The notes: generated by a model from the sequence alone, not told the origin. DNA of 64,000 nucleotides from JACDAN01 sp963827705 (GCA_963827705.1 CAWHBN010000014.1:1-64000); one strand, 5' to 3'; shown: positions 23,700 to 32,549, numbered from the stretch's first letter. A program made the numbers and translations.

Positions 23700-25106
23700 C
23701 TACGCTGGCGCGGCCTGTCGCTTCCGGTTCGGCAGGTGGATCGCCCGTCCCAGCGCCACCAGACCTGCTTCCTTGATCGCCTCCGAGAGGGTCGGGTGGG
23801 CGGCCATGCCGTCCGCGACCGTCTCGACGGTGGCCTCGGCGTCGATCGCGACCACGCCTGCCTCGATCAGGTCGGTGACGTGCGGCCCGACCATCACCAG
23901 GCCGAGCAGCTCGCCGTACCGGCTCTCGTGGATGGATTTCACCCAACCCGTCGTCTCGTTCTGCATGACGGCGCGGGCGTTGGCGACCCACGGGAACGTT
24001 CCGACCTCCACGTCGTCGCCGTACTGCTCGCGGGCCTCCTGCTCGGTGAGCCCGACGCCGGCAATCTCGGGATCCGTGTAGATCGGGCGGGGCACGGCTC
24101 GGTTGTCGACGACGGCCTCGTGGCCCATCGCGTTCTCCGCGGCGACCTCGCCCTCGCGGAAGGCGGTGTGCGCGAGCTGCCAGTAGCCGGCGCAGTCGCC
24201 GACGGCGTAGATGTGGTCGACGGTGGTGCGGCGGTGCTCGTCCGCGGCGATCCCCTTGCGCGGGTCGAGCTCGACGCCGAGCTCCTCGAGGCCGAGGTTC
24301 TCGACCTGGGGCGCACGCCCGACGGAGACGAGCATCAGGTCGGTTTCCACGGTCTCGCCCTCGCCGAAGTGGACGGTGAGCGCCGAGCCGGAGTCCTCGA
24401 CCTTCGTGCACTGCTTCTCGAGGTGGAGTGCGATGTTCCGCTTGCCGAACTGCTTCGCGAGCTCCTTGGCGGCGTCCGCGTCCTCCTGCGGGATCAGGCT
24501 CGGGAGCATCTCGATGATCGTGACCTCGGAGCCGAACCGGGCGAAGATCGACGCGAACTCGCAGCCGATGATCCCGCCGCCGAGGACGACGAGGCGCTTC
24601 GGAAGCTCTTGCTGGGCGAGGAGACCGGTCGAGTCGACGCAGCGGGACGAGTCGAGCCCCTCGATCGGCGGACGCATCGGGAAGCTGCCGGTCGCGACGA
24701 TGGCGGTGCGGAAGGTGACGTCCTCCCCACCCTCGACCGCGATCGTGTTCGCGTCGGTGAAGCGGCCGGCGCCTTTGACCCACTCGACGCCGTTCGCCTT
24801 GAAGAGCTGCGCGACGCCGCCGGTCATCTGCTTGACGACGCCGTCCTTCCACTGGTTCGCGGTCGCGAAGTCGAGCTGCGGCTCGCCGACGTGGACTCCG
24901 AGCTTGGCGAAGGTCTCCTCGGCCTCCTTGATCGCAAAGGCAGTCTGCACCCACGCCTTCGTGGGGATGCAGCCGACCCGGAGGCAGGTGCCGCCGAGCT
25001 CGGGCTCCTTCTCGATGCAGACAGTCTTGGCGCCGAGCTGCGCGGCGCGGATCGCGGCCGTATAACCGCCCGGGCCGCCTCCCAGGACGGCAACGTCACA
25101 TTCCAT
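23700..25106 (-). CDS. lpdA: Dihydrolipoyl dehydrogenase (E3)
   Basis: FAD-dependent dihydrolipoamide dehydrogenase (468 residues, standard length), the E3 that reoxidises lipoyl groups of 2-oxo acid dehydrogenases with NAD. The FAD-binding motif 'AVLGGGPGGYTAAIRAAQLG' is at the N-terminus, the redox disulfide is Cys41-Cys46 in 'GGTCLRVGCIPTK', the NAD site lies around 'RLVVLGGGIIGCEFASIFAR', and the catalytic His-Glu pair is in 'MAAHPTLSEAI'. ATG 25106 follows gaccgaggagcagaaaccg. It is the last gene of the complex, after the E1alpha/E1beta/E2 genes and two small genes. Confidence 0.92.
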   Translation of the reverse strand: MECDVAVLGGGPGGYTAAIRAAQLGAKTVCIEKEPELGGTCLRVGCIPTKAWVQTAFAIKEAEETFAKLGVHVGEPQLDFATANQWKDGVVKQMTGGVAQLFKANGVEWVKGAGRFTDANTIAVEGGEDVTFRTAIVATGSFPMRPPIEGLDSSRCVDSTGLLAQQELPKRLVVLGGGIIGCEFASIFARFGSEVTIIEMLPSLIPQEDADAAKELAKQFGKRNIALHLEKQCTKVEDSGSALTVHFGEGETVETDLMLVSVGRAPQVENLGLEELGVELDPRKGIAADEHRRTTVDHIYAVGDCAGYWQLAHTAFREGEVAAENAMGHEAVVDNRAVPRPIYTDPEIAGVGLTEQEAREQYGDDVEVGTFPWVANARAVMQNETTGWVKSIHESRYGELLGLVMVGPHVTDLIEAGVVAIDAEATVETVADGMAAHPTLSEAIKEAGLVALGRAIHLPNRKRQAAPA

Positions 25107-25317
25107 CGGTTTCTGCTCCTCGGTCGATTTCGCGGTCGATCCTACTGGCGCGGATGTAGGCGCCGCCCTCGCCGCTTGGGTGTCCAACCCGGCCGTCTGG
25201 CTTCCGCGCCGCCGGGCCAGTCTTGTCCACGTAGGTCAGACGGCGTCCCCTTAGTCCTCGATCGGCGCACATCCGGCACAGGGTTCTTGCGATCTCCATG
25301 TCGCCGCGAGCCAGGTC

Positions 25318-25334
25318 CGAGGGACAGTCCCTCG
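25318..25334. terminator. Hairpin between GNAT and lpdA genes
   Basis: cgaggga (25318-25324) / tccctcg (25328-25334) with a 3-nt loop, 56 bases past the GNAT stop on the minus strand. It could attenuate read-through into lpdA. The rest of the 283-bp gap 25107-25389 shows no gene. Confidence 0.3.
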
Positions 25335-25389
25335 TAGTACGGGCTAGGAGCCCAAGGCCCCGAGCGATCCAATGCGGATCGGGGACGAC

Positions 25390-25854
25390 CTAGCCGGTGG
25401 GCAGATTGAGCCGCATCGTCCAGGAGCCGTCGGTCTCCTCGACCTTCTCGAACCCCTGCTTCTCGAAGACGTGCATCGCGGGGCTGTCACTGGCCACGGA
25501 CAGGCTCAGACTGCTCCGGCCCTGCTCCTTCGCAAGCTCGACCAGCGCATCGAGCAGCTCGGACCCGATGCCTCTCCCCCGCCGGCTCGGGACGACCGCG
25601 ATGGCGACTTCCGGTGTCTGATCGTCCACGAAGCCGAACCCGGGCTCGTCGCGCGTGAAGAGCCGGAACCAAGCGGCGCCGATCGGAAAGCCGTCCTCCA
25701 GCGCGATCACCGACGCGTCGCCACGACGGCCCCATCCGGACACGTACTGCCAGAGCGATGCGTCCTCGACCGTGCCGCCCGACCGCCAGTAGAAGGCGTG
25801 TCGCAGCATGTCCTTGAGGAACCGGACGTCCTGCCGGTTTCCCCGCCTGATCAG
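25390..25854 (-). CDS. GNAT N-acetyltransferase, probable CTG start
   Basis: A small acetyltransferase (154 residues from CTG, 139 from ATG 25809). The acetyl-CoA motif A is 'VAIAVVPSRRGRGIGSELLD', with 'ASDSPAMHVFEKQGFEKVEE' downstream. Relatives begin MIRRG..., and here the frame reads (CTG) I R R G N R Q D V R F L K D M L R H A F directly at the VOC stop. CTG 25854-25852 overlaps that TGA as CTGA. I therefore favour the CTG start by translational coupling, though ATG 25809 is the nearest canonical start. Substrate unknown. Confidence 0.75.
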   Translation of the reverse strand: MIRRGNRQDVRFLKDMLRHAFYWRSGGTVEDASLWQYVSGWGRRGDASVIALEDGFPIGAAWFRLFTRDEPGFGFVDDQTPEVAIAVVPSRRGRGIGSELLDALVELAKEQGRSSLSLSVASDSPAMHVFEKQGFEKVEETDGSWTMRLNLPTG

Positions 25855-26180
25855 CGGCGGAGCTCCTGCACGAGCTGCAGGCGGTTCCCGTCGGGGTCGT
25901 ACACGTCGAGCAGTCGCACCTCCTCATGCAGCTCGAGGACCGTGCCGACCTCGATGTCGTCCTCCCGAAGACGGTCGGCCTCGGCCTTGACGTCGTCGAC
26001 GTCGATGGTCGCGACGCCTCCATCCTCAGGCTCTCCCTCGGCGAGCGCGATCTGCATCGCCCCGCGCTGGAGCTTCGCCCAGCCTCCGGGCTCGTCGAAA
26101 TACGTCTCCTCGAACCCGAGCTTGCCCGTGTACCACCGGCGCGCGGCCTCGAGGTCGCGGACGCGATACCAAACCCGCAT
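25851..26180 (-). CDS. VOC family protein
   Basis: A 109-residue single VOC module: 'RVWYRVRDLEAARRWYTGKL' at the N-terminus, 'DEPGGWAKLQRGAMQIALAE', 'VATIDVDDVKAEADRLREDD' and terminal 'DPDGNRLQLVQELRR'. It is a glyoxalase/dioxygenase-superfamily protein, probably dimeric; ligand unknown. It lies between the E2 gene and a GNAT gene within the dehydrogenase cluster. Confidence 0.8.
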   Translation of the reverse strand: MRVWYRVRDLEAARRWYTGKLGFEETYFDEPGGWAKLQRGAMQIALAEGEPEDGGVATIDVDDVKAEADRLREDDIEVGTVLELHEEVRLLDVYDPDGNRLQLVQELRR

Positions 26181-26189
26181 GGGTGAACT

Positions 26190-27455
26190 CTAGAGCGCCA
26201 GCCCGGGTTCTTCGAGCATCGAGCGGACGGTGCGGAGGAAATCGGCCGCGTCCGCGCCGTCGACCGCACGGTGGTCGCAGGTCAACGTCAGGCTCATCAG
26301 CGGGCGGGCGACGAACTCGCCCTCCTGGACGACCGGCTTCTCCTCCACAGCGCCAACGGCGAGGATCGCGACCTGCGGCGGGTTGAGGACCGCGACGAAC
26401 TGCTCGACGCCGAACATCCCGAGGTTGGAGATCGTGAACGTGCCGCCCTCGAGATCGGCCTGTTGCAGCTTTCCGCCGCGCGCGCGGTCGACGAGCTCGA
26501 CACGGGCCGCGGCGATCTCCTGGATCGACAGCCGCTCGGCGCCGCGGATCACCGGGACGACGAGCCCGCGGTCGGTCGCCACCGCCATGCCGACGTTTGC
26601 CGACGGGTGGATCCGCACCTCCTCGCCGGCGAACTCGGCGTTCAGCCGCCGGTGGCGCATGAGCGCCGATGCGGCGATCTTCGTGAGGACGTCCGAGATC
26701 GTCGGCTTCGGGCCGTCCTTCGCCAGCTCGACGAGCTGCCGGCGGAGCGTGAGCGCCCGGCTCATGTCCGCCGACATGGAGATCTGGAAGACCGGCGCCT
26801 GCCAGGCCTCGGTCAGGCGGCGCGCGATCGTCTTTCGGATCGACGTGAGCGGGACGACCTCGACCTCGCCGGGCGGAGCGGCAGCCGGCGCCGCCGCGGG
26901 GGCTTCGGCCGGCGCGATCTCGGCGCGCTCCACGTCCTCGGCGACGATTCGTCCATCCGGCCCGGTGCCCCGGAGCTGCGCGAGGTCGATCCCGCGCTCG
27001 CGCGCGATCCGACGGGCGAGCGGCGAAGCCTTGACGCGTCCGTTCCGCTGAGGCTCGCGGACCTCGGTCACCTGCTCGGAGGACTCGCGCGCGGCGGAAG
27101 CCTCGGCGCCCTCCTCGCGCTCGGCGTCGCGCTCCGGCGCGCGCGAGCCTTCCTCTTGCGGCGTCTCGTCGACCTCGGTCTCCTCGGCCTCGGTCTCCTC
27201 GGCCTGTGGAACGTCCTCGCCTTCCTCGCCGATGACGGCCACGGTTTGCCCCACCGGAACCTCGCCCTCCTGGATGGCGATCTTCAGCAGGACGCCGGAG
27301 GCCTCGGCCTCGACCTCCTGTGTGACCTTCTCCGTGTCGAGCTCGTAGAGCGGCTCGCCCTTTTCGACGCGCTCGCCCTCCTGTTTGAGCCAGCGGACGA
27401 CCGTCCCTGACTCCATGCCCTGCCCCAGGCGCGGAAGCTTGACCTCAGTCGCCAT
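26190..27455 (-). CDS. Dihydrolipoamide acyltransferase (E2)
   Basis: The 421-residue E2 core of a pyruvate or branched-chain 2-oxo acid dehydrogenase. Lipoyl domain residues 1-80 with lipoylated Lys43 in 'LDTEKVTQEVEA'; a Glu-rich linker; peripheral-subunit-binding domain around residues 140-180 ('ASPLARRIARERGIDLAQLR'); catalytic acyltransferase domain from ~200 with the active-site 'CDHRAVDGADAADFL' near the C-terminus. Upstream E1beta overlaps by 11 bases. Only one lipoyl domain is present. Pyruvate versus branched-chain specificity is not decided by the sequence. Confidence 0.92.
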   Translation of the reverse strand: MATEVKLPRLGQGMESGTVVRWLKQEGERVEKGEPLYELDTEKVTQEVEAEASGVLLKIAIQEGEVPVGQTVAVIGEEGEDVPQAEETEAEETEVDETPQEEGSRAPERDAEREEGAEASAARESSEQVTEVREPQRNGRVKASPLARRIARERGIDLAQLRGTGPDGRIVAEDVERAEIAPAEAPAAAPAAAPPGEVEVVPLTSIRKTIARRLTEAWQAPVFQISMSADMSRALTLRRQLVELAKDGPKPTISDVLTKIAASALMRHRRLNAEFAGEEVRIHPSANVGMAVATDRGLVVPVIRGAERLSIQEIAAARVELVDRARGGKLQQADLEGGTFTISNLGMFGVEQFVAVLNPPQVAILAVGAVEEKPVVQEGEFVARPLMSLTLTCDHRAVDGADAADFLRTVRSMLEEPGLAL

Positions 27456-28431
27456 CGCGCTGAACGGTCCGCTGGATCGCCTCCACGACGTCCTTGGCGT
27501 GGGGCACGACGAACTCTTCCATCACCGGGGCGAACGGGATCGGCGCGAACTTCGCCCCGACTCGCTCGATCGGCGCGTCGAGCCAGTCGAACGCCTGGAG
27601 CTGGACCACGGCCGCGACCTCGGCGCCGAAGCCCATCCGCGTGACGGCCTCGTGCGCAACGACACAGCGGTTCGTCTTCTTGACGGACTCGACAATCGCC
27701 TCCTCGTCGAGCGGCTGGAGCGTCCGTGGGTCGACGACCTCGACCGAGACGCCCTGCTCCTCGAGCTGATTGGCGGCGTCGAGCGCCTCGTGGACGAGTC
27801 GGCCGGTTGCGACGACGGTGACGTCCTCGCCCTCTCGCATCACCCGCGCCTGGCCGAGTGGGATCGGCTCGAGCTCGTCCGGCACCTCTTCCTTGAGGCC
27901 GTACAGCGTCCGGTGCTCGAAGAAGACCACGGGGTTGTCCTCGTAGATCGCGCTGTAGAGGAGCCCGCGGACGTCCGTCGGCGTGGAGGCGAAGACCACC
28001 TTCAGACCCGGGATGTGGACGAACCACGACTCGAGCTGCTGCGCGTGCTGGGCACCGGGCGACCATCCTGCGCCCCCCTGCGTCCTGATGGTCAGCGGCA
28101 CCTTCAGCTGACCGCCCGACATGTAGCGATGCTTCGCCGCCTGGTTGATGATCTGCTCGGCCGAGAGCGTCAGGAAGTCCTCGTACATGATCTCGACGAC
28201 CGGGCGCATGCCCTGCATCGCCGCGCCGATCCCGGCGCCGACGATGCCGATCTCGGAGATGGGAGTGTTACGGATGCGCTCGGGGCCGAACTCGTCCAGC
28301 AGCCCCTGGGTGACGCCCATCGAGCCGCCCATCTCGGCGATGTCCTCGCCCATGATGAAGACGTCGTCGTCCTTGCGCATCGCGGTCGCGATGGCATCGC
28401 GGACTGCTTCCCGGTACGAGAGCTCGGCCAC
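27445..28431 (-). CDS. 2-oxo acid dehydrogenase E1 beta subunit
   Basis: A 328-residue beta subunit of the thiamine-diphosphate-dependent E1, pairing with the alpha subunit encoded upstream. Conserved parts are 'VFIMGEDIAEMGGSMGVTQG', 'TPISEIGIVGAGIGAAMQGM', 'RTQGGAGWSPGAQHAQQLES' and the C-terminal 'VEVVDPRTLQPLDEEAIVES'. Starts with GTG, overlapping the E1alpha stop (TAG/GTG share bases), so translation is coupled. Part of the operon E1alpha-E1beta-E2-(VOC-GNAT)-E3. Confidence 0.93.
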   Translation of the reverse strand: MAELSYREAVRDAIATAMRKDDDVFIMGEDIAEMGGSMGVTQGLLDEFGPERIRNTPISEIGIVGAGIGAAMQGMRPVVEIMYEDFLTLSAEQIINQAAKHRYMSGGQLKVPLTIRTQGGAGWSPGAQHAQQLESWFVHIPGLKVVFASTPTDVRGLLYSAIYEDNPVVFFEHRTLYGLKEEVPDELEPIPLGQARVMREGEDVTVVATGRLVHEALDAANQLEEQGVSVEVVDPRTLQPLDEEAIVESVKKTNRCVVAHEAVTRMGFGAEVAAVVQLQAFDWLDAPIERVGAKFAPIPFAPVMEEFVVPHAKDVVEAIQRTVQRDGD

Positions 28432-29402
28432 TACGCGTAGACGTTCTTGAGGGCGTCTTCGGGCTTTGGGTCGGTGCCGCTCTTCGCGAACTCGACGCTC
28501 GCCTCGACCATCTCGGTGACCTCCTTGTCGAGCTCCTCGAACTCGTCGTCCGAGATGTCGAGCTCGGCGCGAAGCTTGTCGACCGGATCCTCGGTCTCGC
28601 GAAGGCGCTGCTGGTCCTCCTTCGGCCGGTAGACCTGCGGGTCGCCGATGTAGTGGCCGGAGAGGCGGTAGGTCTGGGCGACGAGGAACACCGGGCCGCG
28701 GCCCGAGCGCGCGTGCTCGACGGCCTTCACGGCGGCGTCGTAGACCTTGCTGACGCTCTGGCCGTCAACCTCCATCGACTCCATGCCGAAGGCTTCCGCC
28801 CGCTTCGTCATGTCCTCGATCGGCATGTGCTGCTTGGACGGCGTCGACTCCGCCCAGTGGTTGTGCTCGCAGACGAAGACGGCCGGGACGTTCCAGAGCT
28901 GTGCGAGGTTGAGCGACTCGTGAAAGGTGCCGATGTTCGTGGCGCCGTCGCCGAAGAACGCGACGGCAACGCGCGGCTCGTCGCGGAACTTGAACGCGAG
29001 CGCAGCCCCGACGATCGCAGGCAGCCCGCCGCCGACGACGGCGTTCGCGCCCAGGTTCCCGCGCTCGACGTCGTAGAGGTGCATCGAGCCGCCGTAACCG
29101 TGCGAGCAGCCCTCGAGCTTCCCGTAGAGCTCCGCCATCAGCTCGTTCGGGTGGGTTCCCTTGGCCAGCGTGTGCCCGTGCGCGCGGTGCGTGGAGGCGA
29201 TGACATCGCCCTCCTCCAGCGCGCGGCAGACTCCCACGGCCACTGCCTCCTGTCCGATCGCCACGTGGAGGAATCCCGGCAGCTCGCCGGCACGGAAGCG
29301 CTCCTCGACCTTCTCCTCGAAGCGCCGGATGAGCAGCATCTCGCGGAAGAACTCGCGCAGCAGCTCGGGCGAGAGCGCCCCCTTCCTCTCTACCTTGGCC
29401 AC
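28431..29402 (-). CDS. 2-oxo acid dehydrogenase E1 alpha subunit
   Basis: A 323-residue alpha subunit of E1, decarboxylating a 2-oxo acid with thiamine diphosphate. The ThDP/Mg motif is 'FFGDGATNIGTFHESLNLAQ' with the closing Asn in 'VCEHNHWAES'. 'RRFEEKVEERFRAGELPGFL', 'GQEAVAVGVCRAL' and 'GSMHLYDVERGNLGANAVVG' are typical. Start GTG 29402 is the first plausible codon before 'AKVERKGALSPELLREF'; reading further upstream would run antisense through the next gene. A 12-bp palindrome sits in the 33-bp gap to the divergent gene. Confidence 0.92.
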   Translation of the reverse strand: MAKVERKGALSPELLREFFREMLLIRRFEEKVEERFRAGELPGFLHVAIGQEAVAVGVCRALEEGDVIASTHRAHGHTLAKGTHPNELMAELYGKLEGCSHGYGGSMHLYDVERGNLGANAVVGGGLPAIVGAALAFKFRDEPRVAVAFFGDGATNIGTFHESLNLAQLWNVPAVFVCEHNHWAESTPSKQHMPIEDMTKRAEAFGMESMEVDGQSVSKVYDAAVKAVEHARSGRGPVFLVAQTYRLSGHYIGDPQVYRPKEDQQRLRETEDPVDKLRAELDISDDEFEELDKEVTEMVEASVEFAKSGTDPKPEDALKNVYA

Positions 29403-29413
29403 GGGCGCCAGTG

Positions 29414-29425
29414 TAGTGGCCACTA
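29414..29425. promoter_or_regulatory. Palindrome between E1alpha and divergent gene
   Basis: tagtggccacta is a perfect 12-bp palindrome centred in the 33-bp divergent intergenic region. It is a candidate operator that could control both the dehydrogenase operon and the gene at 29436. Confidence 0.4.
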
Positions 29426-29435
29426 AGATCGGCGC

Positions 29436-30077
29436 GTGTCGGTCGCGGAGCAGTACCGGGAGCTGGAATCGCGCCTGCCCGCGGAGTGGGCCGACGCGCG
29501 CTTCGTCCTGAACGTGGAGGACGCGAGCCGGGCGGAACGCGCCGCATCGATGCTCACGGCTTTCCAGCCGGGACGGGTCGGCGGTCAGGTCCGTTTTTCC
29601 GTTCCTCGGCGCGGCGGCAAGCGGGAGCAGGCGCGGCGCATGATGGAGCGGATCGACCGGGAGGGCATCAAGGGTGCGCTCGAGCTCGTCACCGCTTCGG
29701 AGGCACCGCCGGAGCCTGCTGAGTTTCGAGCCGAATGGGCTCCGGCCGCAGAGCAGTGGGACCGCGCCTTCGCGGCGCTCCCGGTCGACTGGACCGACGT
29801 CTACGCGCAGGTCGAGCTCGACTCGAGCGACTTCCTCGACCGTGGGGCGCTGCTGATGGCTCCGCTCAATCCCGCCCGGTACAGCGACGCGATCGGCTTC
29901 CGCTTCCGCGTCGGCCGCTACGGCTACGGCGCGGCGCCCGAAATGACCAGGCGCTGCTTCGAGCGGCTCGACACGGACGGGATCGGCGCGCGTGTGACGA
30001 TCCTCCACGCCCTGGCCGACACGAAGCCGGTCATGACCCAGGGCCCCGTCTGGTACATGGACGGCGGGCCCGTCTGA
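29436..30077 (+). CDS. Conserved hypothetical protein
   Basis: A 213-residue soluble protein, Arg- and Glu-rich in its N-terminal half ('EQYRELESRLPAEWADARFV'), with a more ordered C-terminal half ('VELDSSDFLDRGALLMAPLN', 'GFRFRVGRYGYGAAPEMTRR'). No catalytic or transmembrane motif that I recognise. Starts GTG 29436. Its stop TGA overlaps the ATG of the PRC-barrel gene, so the two are coupled. Divergent from the dehydrogenase operon. Confidence 0.7.
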   Translation: MSVAEQYRELESRLPAEWADARFVLNVEDASRAERAASMLTAFQPGRVGGQVRFSVPRRGGKREQARRMMERIDREGIKGALELVTASEAPPEPAEFRAEWAPAAEQWDRAFAALPVDWTDVYAQVELDSSDFLDRGALLMAPLNPARYSDAIGFRFRVGRYGYGAAPEMTRRCFERLDTDGIGARVTILHALADTKPVMTQGPVWYMDGGPV

Positions 30078-30367
30078 TGGCCGGCGATCCCGTCTCCTGG
30101 CTGCTGATCGAGCCCGGCTGGGACGTCGTGGCGCGGGACGGTACGGAGGTCGGCAAGGTCGAAGAGATCGTCGGCGACACAGGCAAGGACATCTTCAACG
30201 GCCTTTCGATCGCCACCGGCCTGCTCGCCAAGCCCAAGTACGTTCCGGCCGAGCGCGTGCGGGCGATCACCGAGGGCCGGGTGGAGCTCGACCTTTCCGC
30301 TGAGGACGCCGAGGCGCTGGACGAGCACGACCTCCAGCCCCCGTCCGAGCAGTTCCGCGCGGGCTAG
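30077..30367 (+). CDS. PRC-barrel domain protein
   Basis: A 96-residue protein with a PRC-barrel-like fold: 'VVARDGTEVGKVEEIVGDTG', 'FNGLSIATGLLAKPKYVPAE' and 'RVRAITEGRVELDLSAEDAE'. PRC-barrels act in RNA metabolism (RimM) or as small structural domains; here it is a stand-alone actinobacterial type of unknown role. ATG overlaps the previous stop (TGATG), indicating translational coupling. Confidence 0.75.
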   Translation: MAGDPVSWLLIEPGWDVVARDGTEVGKVEEIVGDTGKDIFNGLSIATGLLAKPKYVPAERVRAITEGRVELDLSAEDAEALDEHDLQPPSEQFRAG

Positions 30368-30458
30368 TCGAAGTCACCCATTCGGCACGAATCGGCGCGC
30401 CTTTCGCGCGTTCCTCGCCACTACGATTGCGGTGGGGCGGAGGCAGGGTGCACCTTGT

Positions 30459-31628
30459 TTAAGGGACCCCGATCCGAAGGCGCCGCAGGCGCAGCATCGC
30501 GAGGATCCCTAGCACCGGGCCGGGCACCAGGAACACGAAGGCCCAGCGCCAGCCGACCTCCTCCTCGAGGAACGGCAGCAACCAGATCGTCGGCACGGTG
30601 AGCGCGAACCCGACCGCCATCTGGAACCCGAGCGCGGTGCCGACATACGCCTGCTCGGCCAGCTCCGTGACGAGCGTCGAGAACTGCGCCGAGTCGCCGA
30701 CGACCGAGAAGCCCCAGACGAGCCCCAGCACCAGCGCAAGCGCGGCCGAAGCCTCCGCAACCAACCCGATCACCAGAGCGCACGCGGCCGACACCGCCAT
30801 CATCGCAGCCGTCGTCTCCGGCCTCCCCCACCGGTCGCCGAGCACGCCCCCGACCCAGCACCCCACAGCGCCGGCGGCGATCACCGCGAAGGTCGCGTAC
30901 GCCGCCGCCTTGCCGTCCGTTGCGACCGCCGCGAAGAAGACGAGGAACCACGCCCACATCGCGTAGAGCTCCCACATGTGCCCGAAGTAGCCGAGCGACG
31001 CCAGGCGGACTCCGCGGTTGCGAAGCACGAGCCCGGACTGCCGCGGGTCGAACCGCGCGGACGGAAACGAGTACGGCCCCTCGGGCACGCCGAAGAAGAC
31101 GAGCACGCCCCCGGCGGCCGTCAGCGAAGAGGTGACCCACACGACCAGCTGCCAGTCGAGCCCGCCGAGGCCGTTGACGAGATGGGGGACGGCCGAACCG
31201 AGCGTGAGCGCGCCGACGACGATCCCCAGCGCCGTCCCGCGTCCACGGCGGAACCAGGTCGAGGCGAGCTTGAGCGACGGCGGATAGACGCCCGCGAGGA
31301 AGAACCCCGTCGCGACCCGGGCGGCGATTCCGACCTCAGGCCCTTCCGCAGCTACGAGCACCAGATTCGCCGCAGCCGCTCCCAGCGCCCCCGCGAGGAT
31401 CACGAACCGGGGCGGGAAGACGTCCGCCACGCTGAGCGCGCTCCCGGCAAGTGCGCCGGCGACGAACCCGACCTGGACGGCAATCGTCAGCCACGCCGCG
31501 GCCGTGTTGCCGAGATCCCACTCGGCACGCAATTGCGGAACAACTGCCGTCGCCGAGAACCACGTCGTCATCGAGAGCACGAGCGCCGCCGCCAGCAGCG
31601 CGAGCGCCCTCAGAGAGGCTCGGTCCAC
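30459..31628 (-). CDS. MFS transporter
   Basis: A 389-residue major facilitator with about 12 hydrophobic helices. N-terminus 'LRALALLAAALVLSMTTWFS', motif-A-like loop 'VADVFPPRFVILAGALGAAA', 'FFLAGVYPPSLKLASTWFRR' after TM4, a central loop with 'RNRGVRLASLGYFGHMWELY', and the second-half loop 'GGVLGDRWGRPETTAAMM'. The 'SFPSARFDPRQSGLVLRNRG' stretch is the long cytoplasmic loop between halves. The substrate is unknown. The start lies inside the last 19 bases of the MaoC gene upstream, so the two are co-translated. Confidence 0.88.
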   Translation of the reverse strand: MDRASLRALALLAAALVLSMTTWFSATAVVPQLRAEWDLGNTAAAWLTIAVQVGFVAGALAGSALSVADVFPPRFVILAGALGAAAANLVLVAAEGPEVGIAARVATGFFLAGVYPPSLKLASTWFRRGRGTALGIVVGALTLGSAVPHLVNGLGGLDWQLVVWVTSSLTAAGGVLVFFGVPEGPYSFPSARFDPRQSGLVLRNRGVRLASLGYFGHMWELYAMWAWFLVFFAAVATDGKAAAYATFAVIAAGAVGCWVGGVLGDRWGRPETTAAMMAVSAACALVIGLVAEASAALALVLGLVWGFSVVGDSAQFSTLVTELAEQAYVGTALGFQMAVGFALTVPTIWLLPFLEEEVGWRWAFVFLVPGPVLGILAMLRLRRLRIGVP

Positions 31629-31969
31629 ACGAGCGCCGTTCCGTCCAGGACGACCGTTCCCTCCTGGTTCACGATCGTCGTCCGGAGGCGGGTGAGCGGC
31701 TTGTCCTCTCGCACCTCGATCACCTCGACCTCGGCGGTGATCTCGTCACCCGGCCGCACCGGCGCCTTGAAGCTCCAGTCGACGTGCAGGAACACGCTTC
31801 CGGGGCCCGGCAGATCCTCCGCCACGACCGCGTTCAAGAGACCTGACGTCACGCCGCCCTGGACGATCAGCCCACCGAAGCGCGACCGGGCCGCCGCCTC
31901 CTCGTCGTAGTGAAGGGGATTCCGGTCACCGGTCAGCTCGGTGAAGAGCTCGATGTCCCGTTCCGTCAC
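31610..31969 (-). CDS. MaoC-like hot-dog dehydratase
   Basis: A 119-residue protein with the (R)-specific enoyl-CoA hydratase (MaoC/NodN) hot-dog fold. The hydratase signature is 'FTELTGDRNPLHYDEEAAAR' (catalytic Asp and His) followed by 'SRFGGLIVQGGVTSGLLNAV'; 'FKAPVRPGDEITAEVEV' is the typical third strand. It probably hydrates or binds acyl-CoA thioesters. GTG 31969 start. Directly upstream of and overlapping the MFS gene. Confidence 0.85.
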   Translation of the reverse strand: MTERDIELFTELTGDRNPLHYDEEAAARSRFGGLIVQGGVTSGLLNAVVAEDLPGPGSVFLHVDWSFKAPVRPGDEITAEVEVIEVREDKPLTRLRTTIVNQEGTVVLDGTALVWTEPL

Positions 31970-32001
31970 CCGGCGGCTGCGGCGGGCGACAGTCGCCGAC
32001 C

Positions 32002-32478
32002 TCAGCCAATGACGTCCTCGAGCTCACGTGCGAGTGCCGAGGCGCCGGTCCGGTCAGCAGCGATCACGAGGCAGGTGTCGTCGCCGGCGAGCGTGCCGAC
32101 GATCAGCGGGTGCTCGATCCGGTCGAGGGCCCGAGCGATCGCGGGCGCCGAGCCGAGCTCCGACTGGACGACCACCAGATTCTCCGCCGGTACGGCCCGA
32201 AGCCCGAACGTCGACAGCACTGCCGCGAGGGCCTCACGCGGGTCGGTGCGCCGCCCGTCCTGAGGCGCGACGTAGCGCGGCCGCCCGAGCTGATCGCGCG
32301 TCTTCTCGAGGCCGAGCTCCCGAATGTCTCGGGACACCGTGGCCTGCGTCGCCCGGCAGCCTTCGGCCGCCAGCGCGGCGAGGAGATCGTGCTGCGTCCC
32401 GACCCGTCGGCGGGAGACGAGGCTCGCGATCAGCCGCTGGCGCTCCGGCTTTCCGAACGGCCGCGCGTCCGCCTGCAT
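32002..32478 (-). CDS. argR: Arginine repressor ArgR
   Basis: A 158-residue arginine repressor, normal length. The N-terminal winged helix-turn-helix contains 'RQRLIASLVSRRRVGTQHDL' and 'GCRATQATVSRDIRELGLEK', the family's recognition helix. The C-terminal hexamerisation and arginine-binding domain contains 'HPLIVGTLAGDDTCLVIAAD', matching the conserved GTxxGDDT. ATG 32478 gives this length; a start further upstream adds an unrelated basic extension. Biosynthetic arg genes are not in the window. Confidence 0.92.
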   Translation of the reverse strand: MQADARPFGKPERQRLIASLVSRRRVGTQHDLLAALAAEGCRATQATVSRDIRELGLEKTRDQLGRPRYVAPQDGRRTDPREALAAVLSTFGLRAVPAENLVVVQSELGSAPAIARALDRIEHPLIVGTLAGDDTCLVIAADRTGASALARELEDVIG

Positions 32479-32549
32479 AGAACGAGCATAGTTATCGAAC
32501 AGGCCCGGGAGGTTTCCCGCTCGCCAGGCACGGTAAGTTTCTCCCGACG

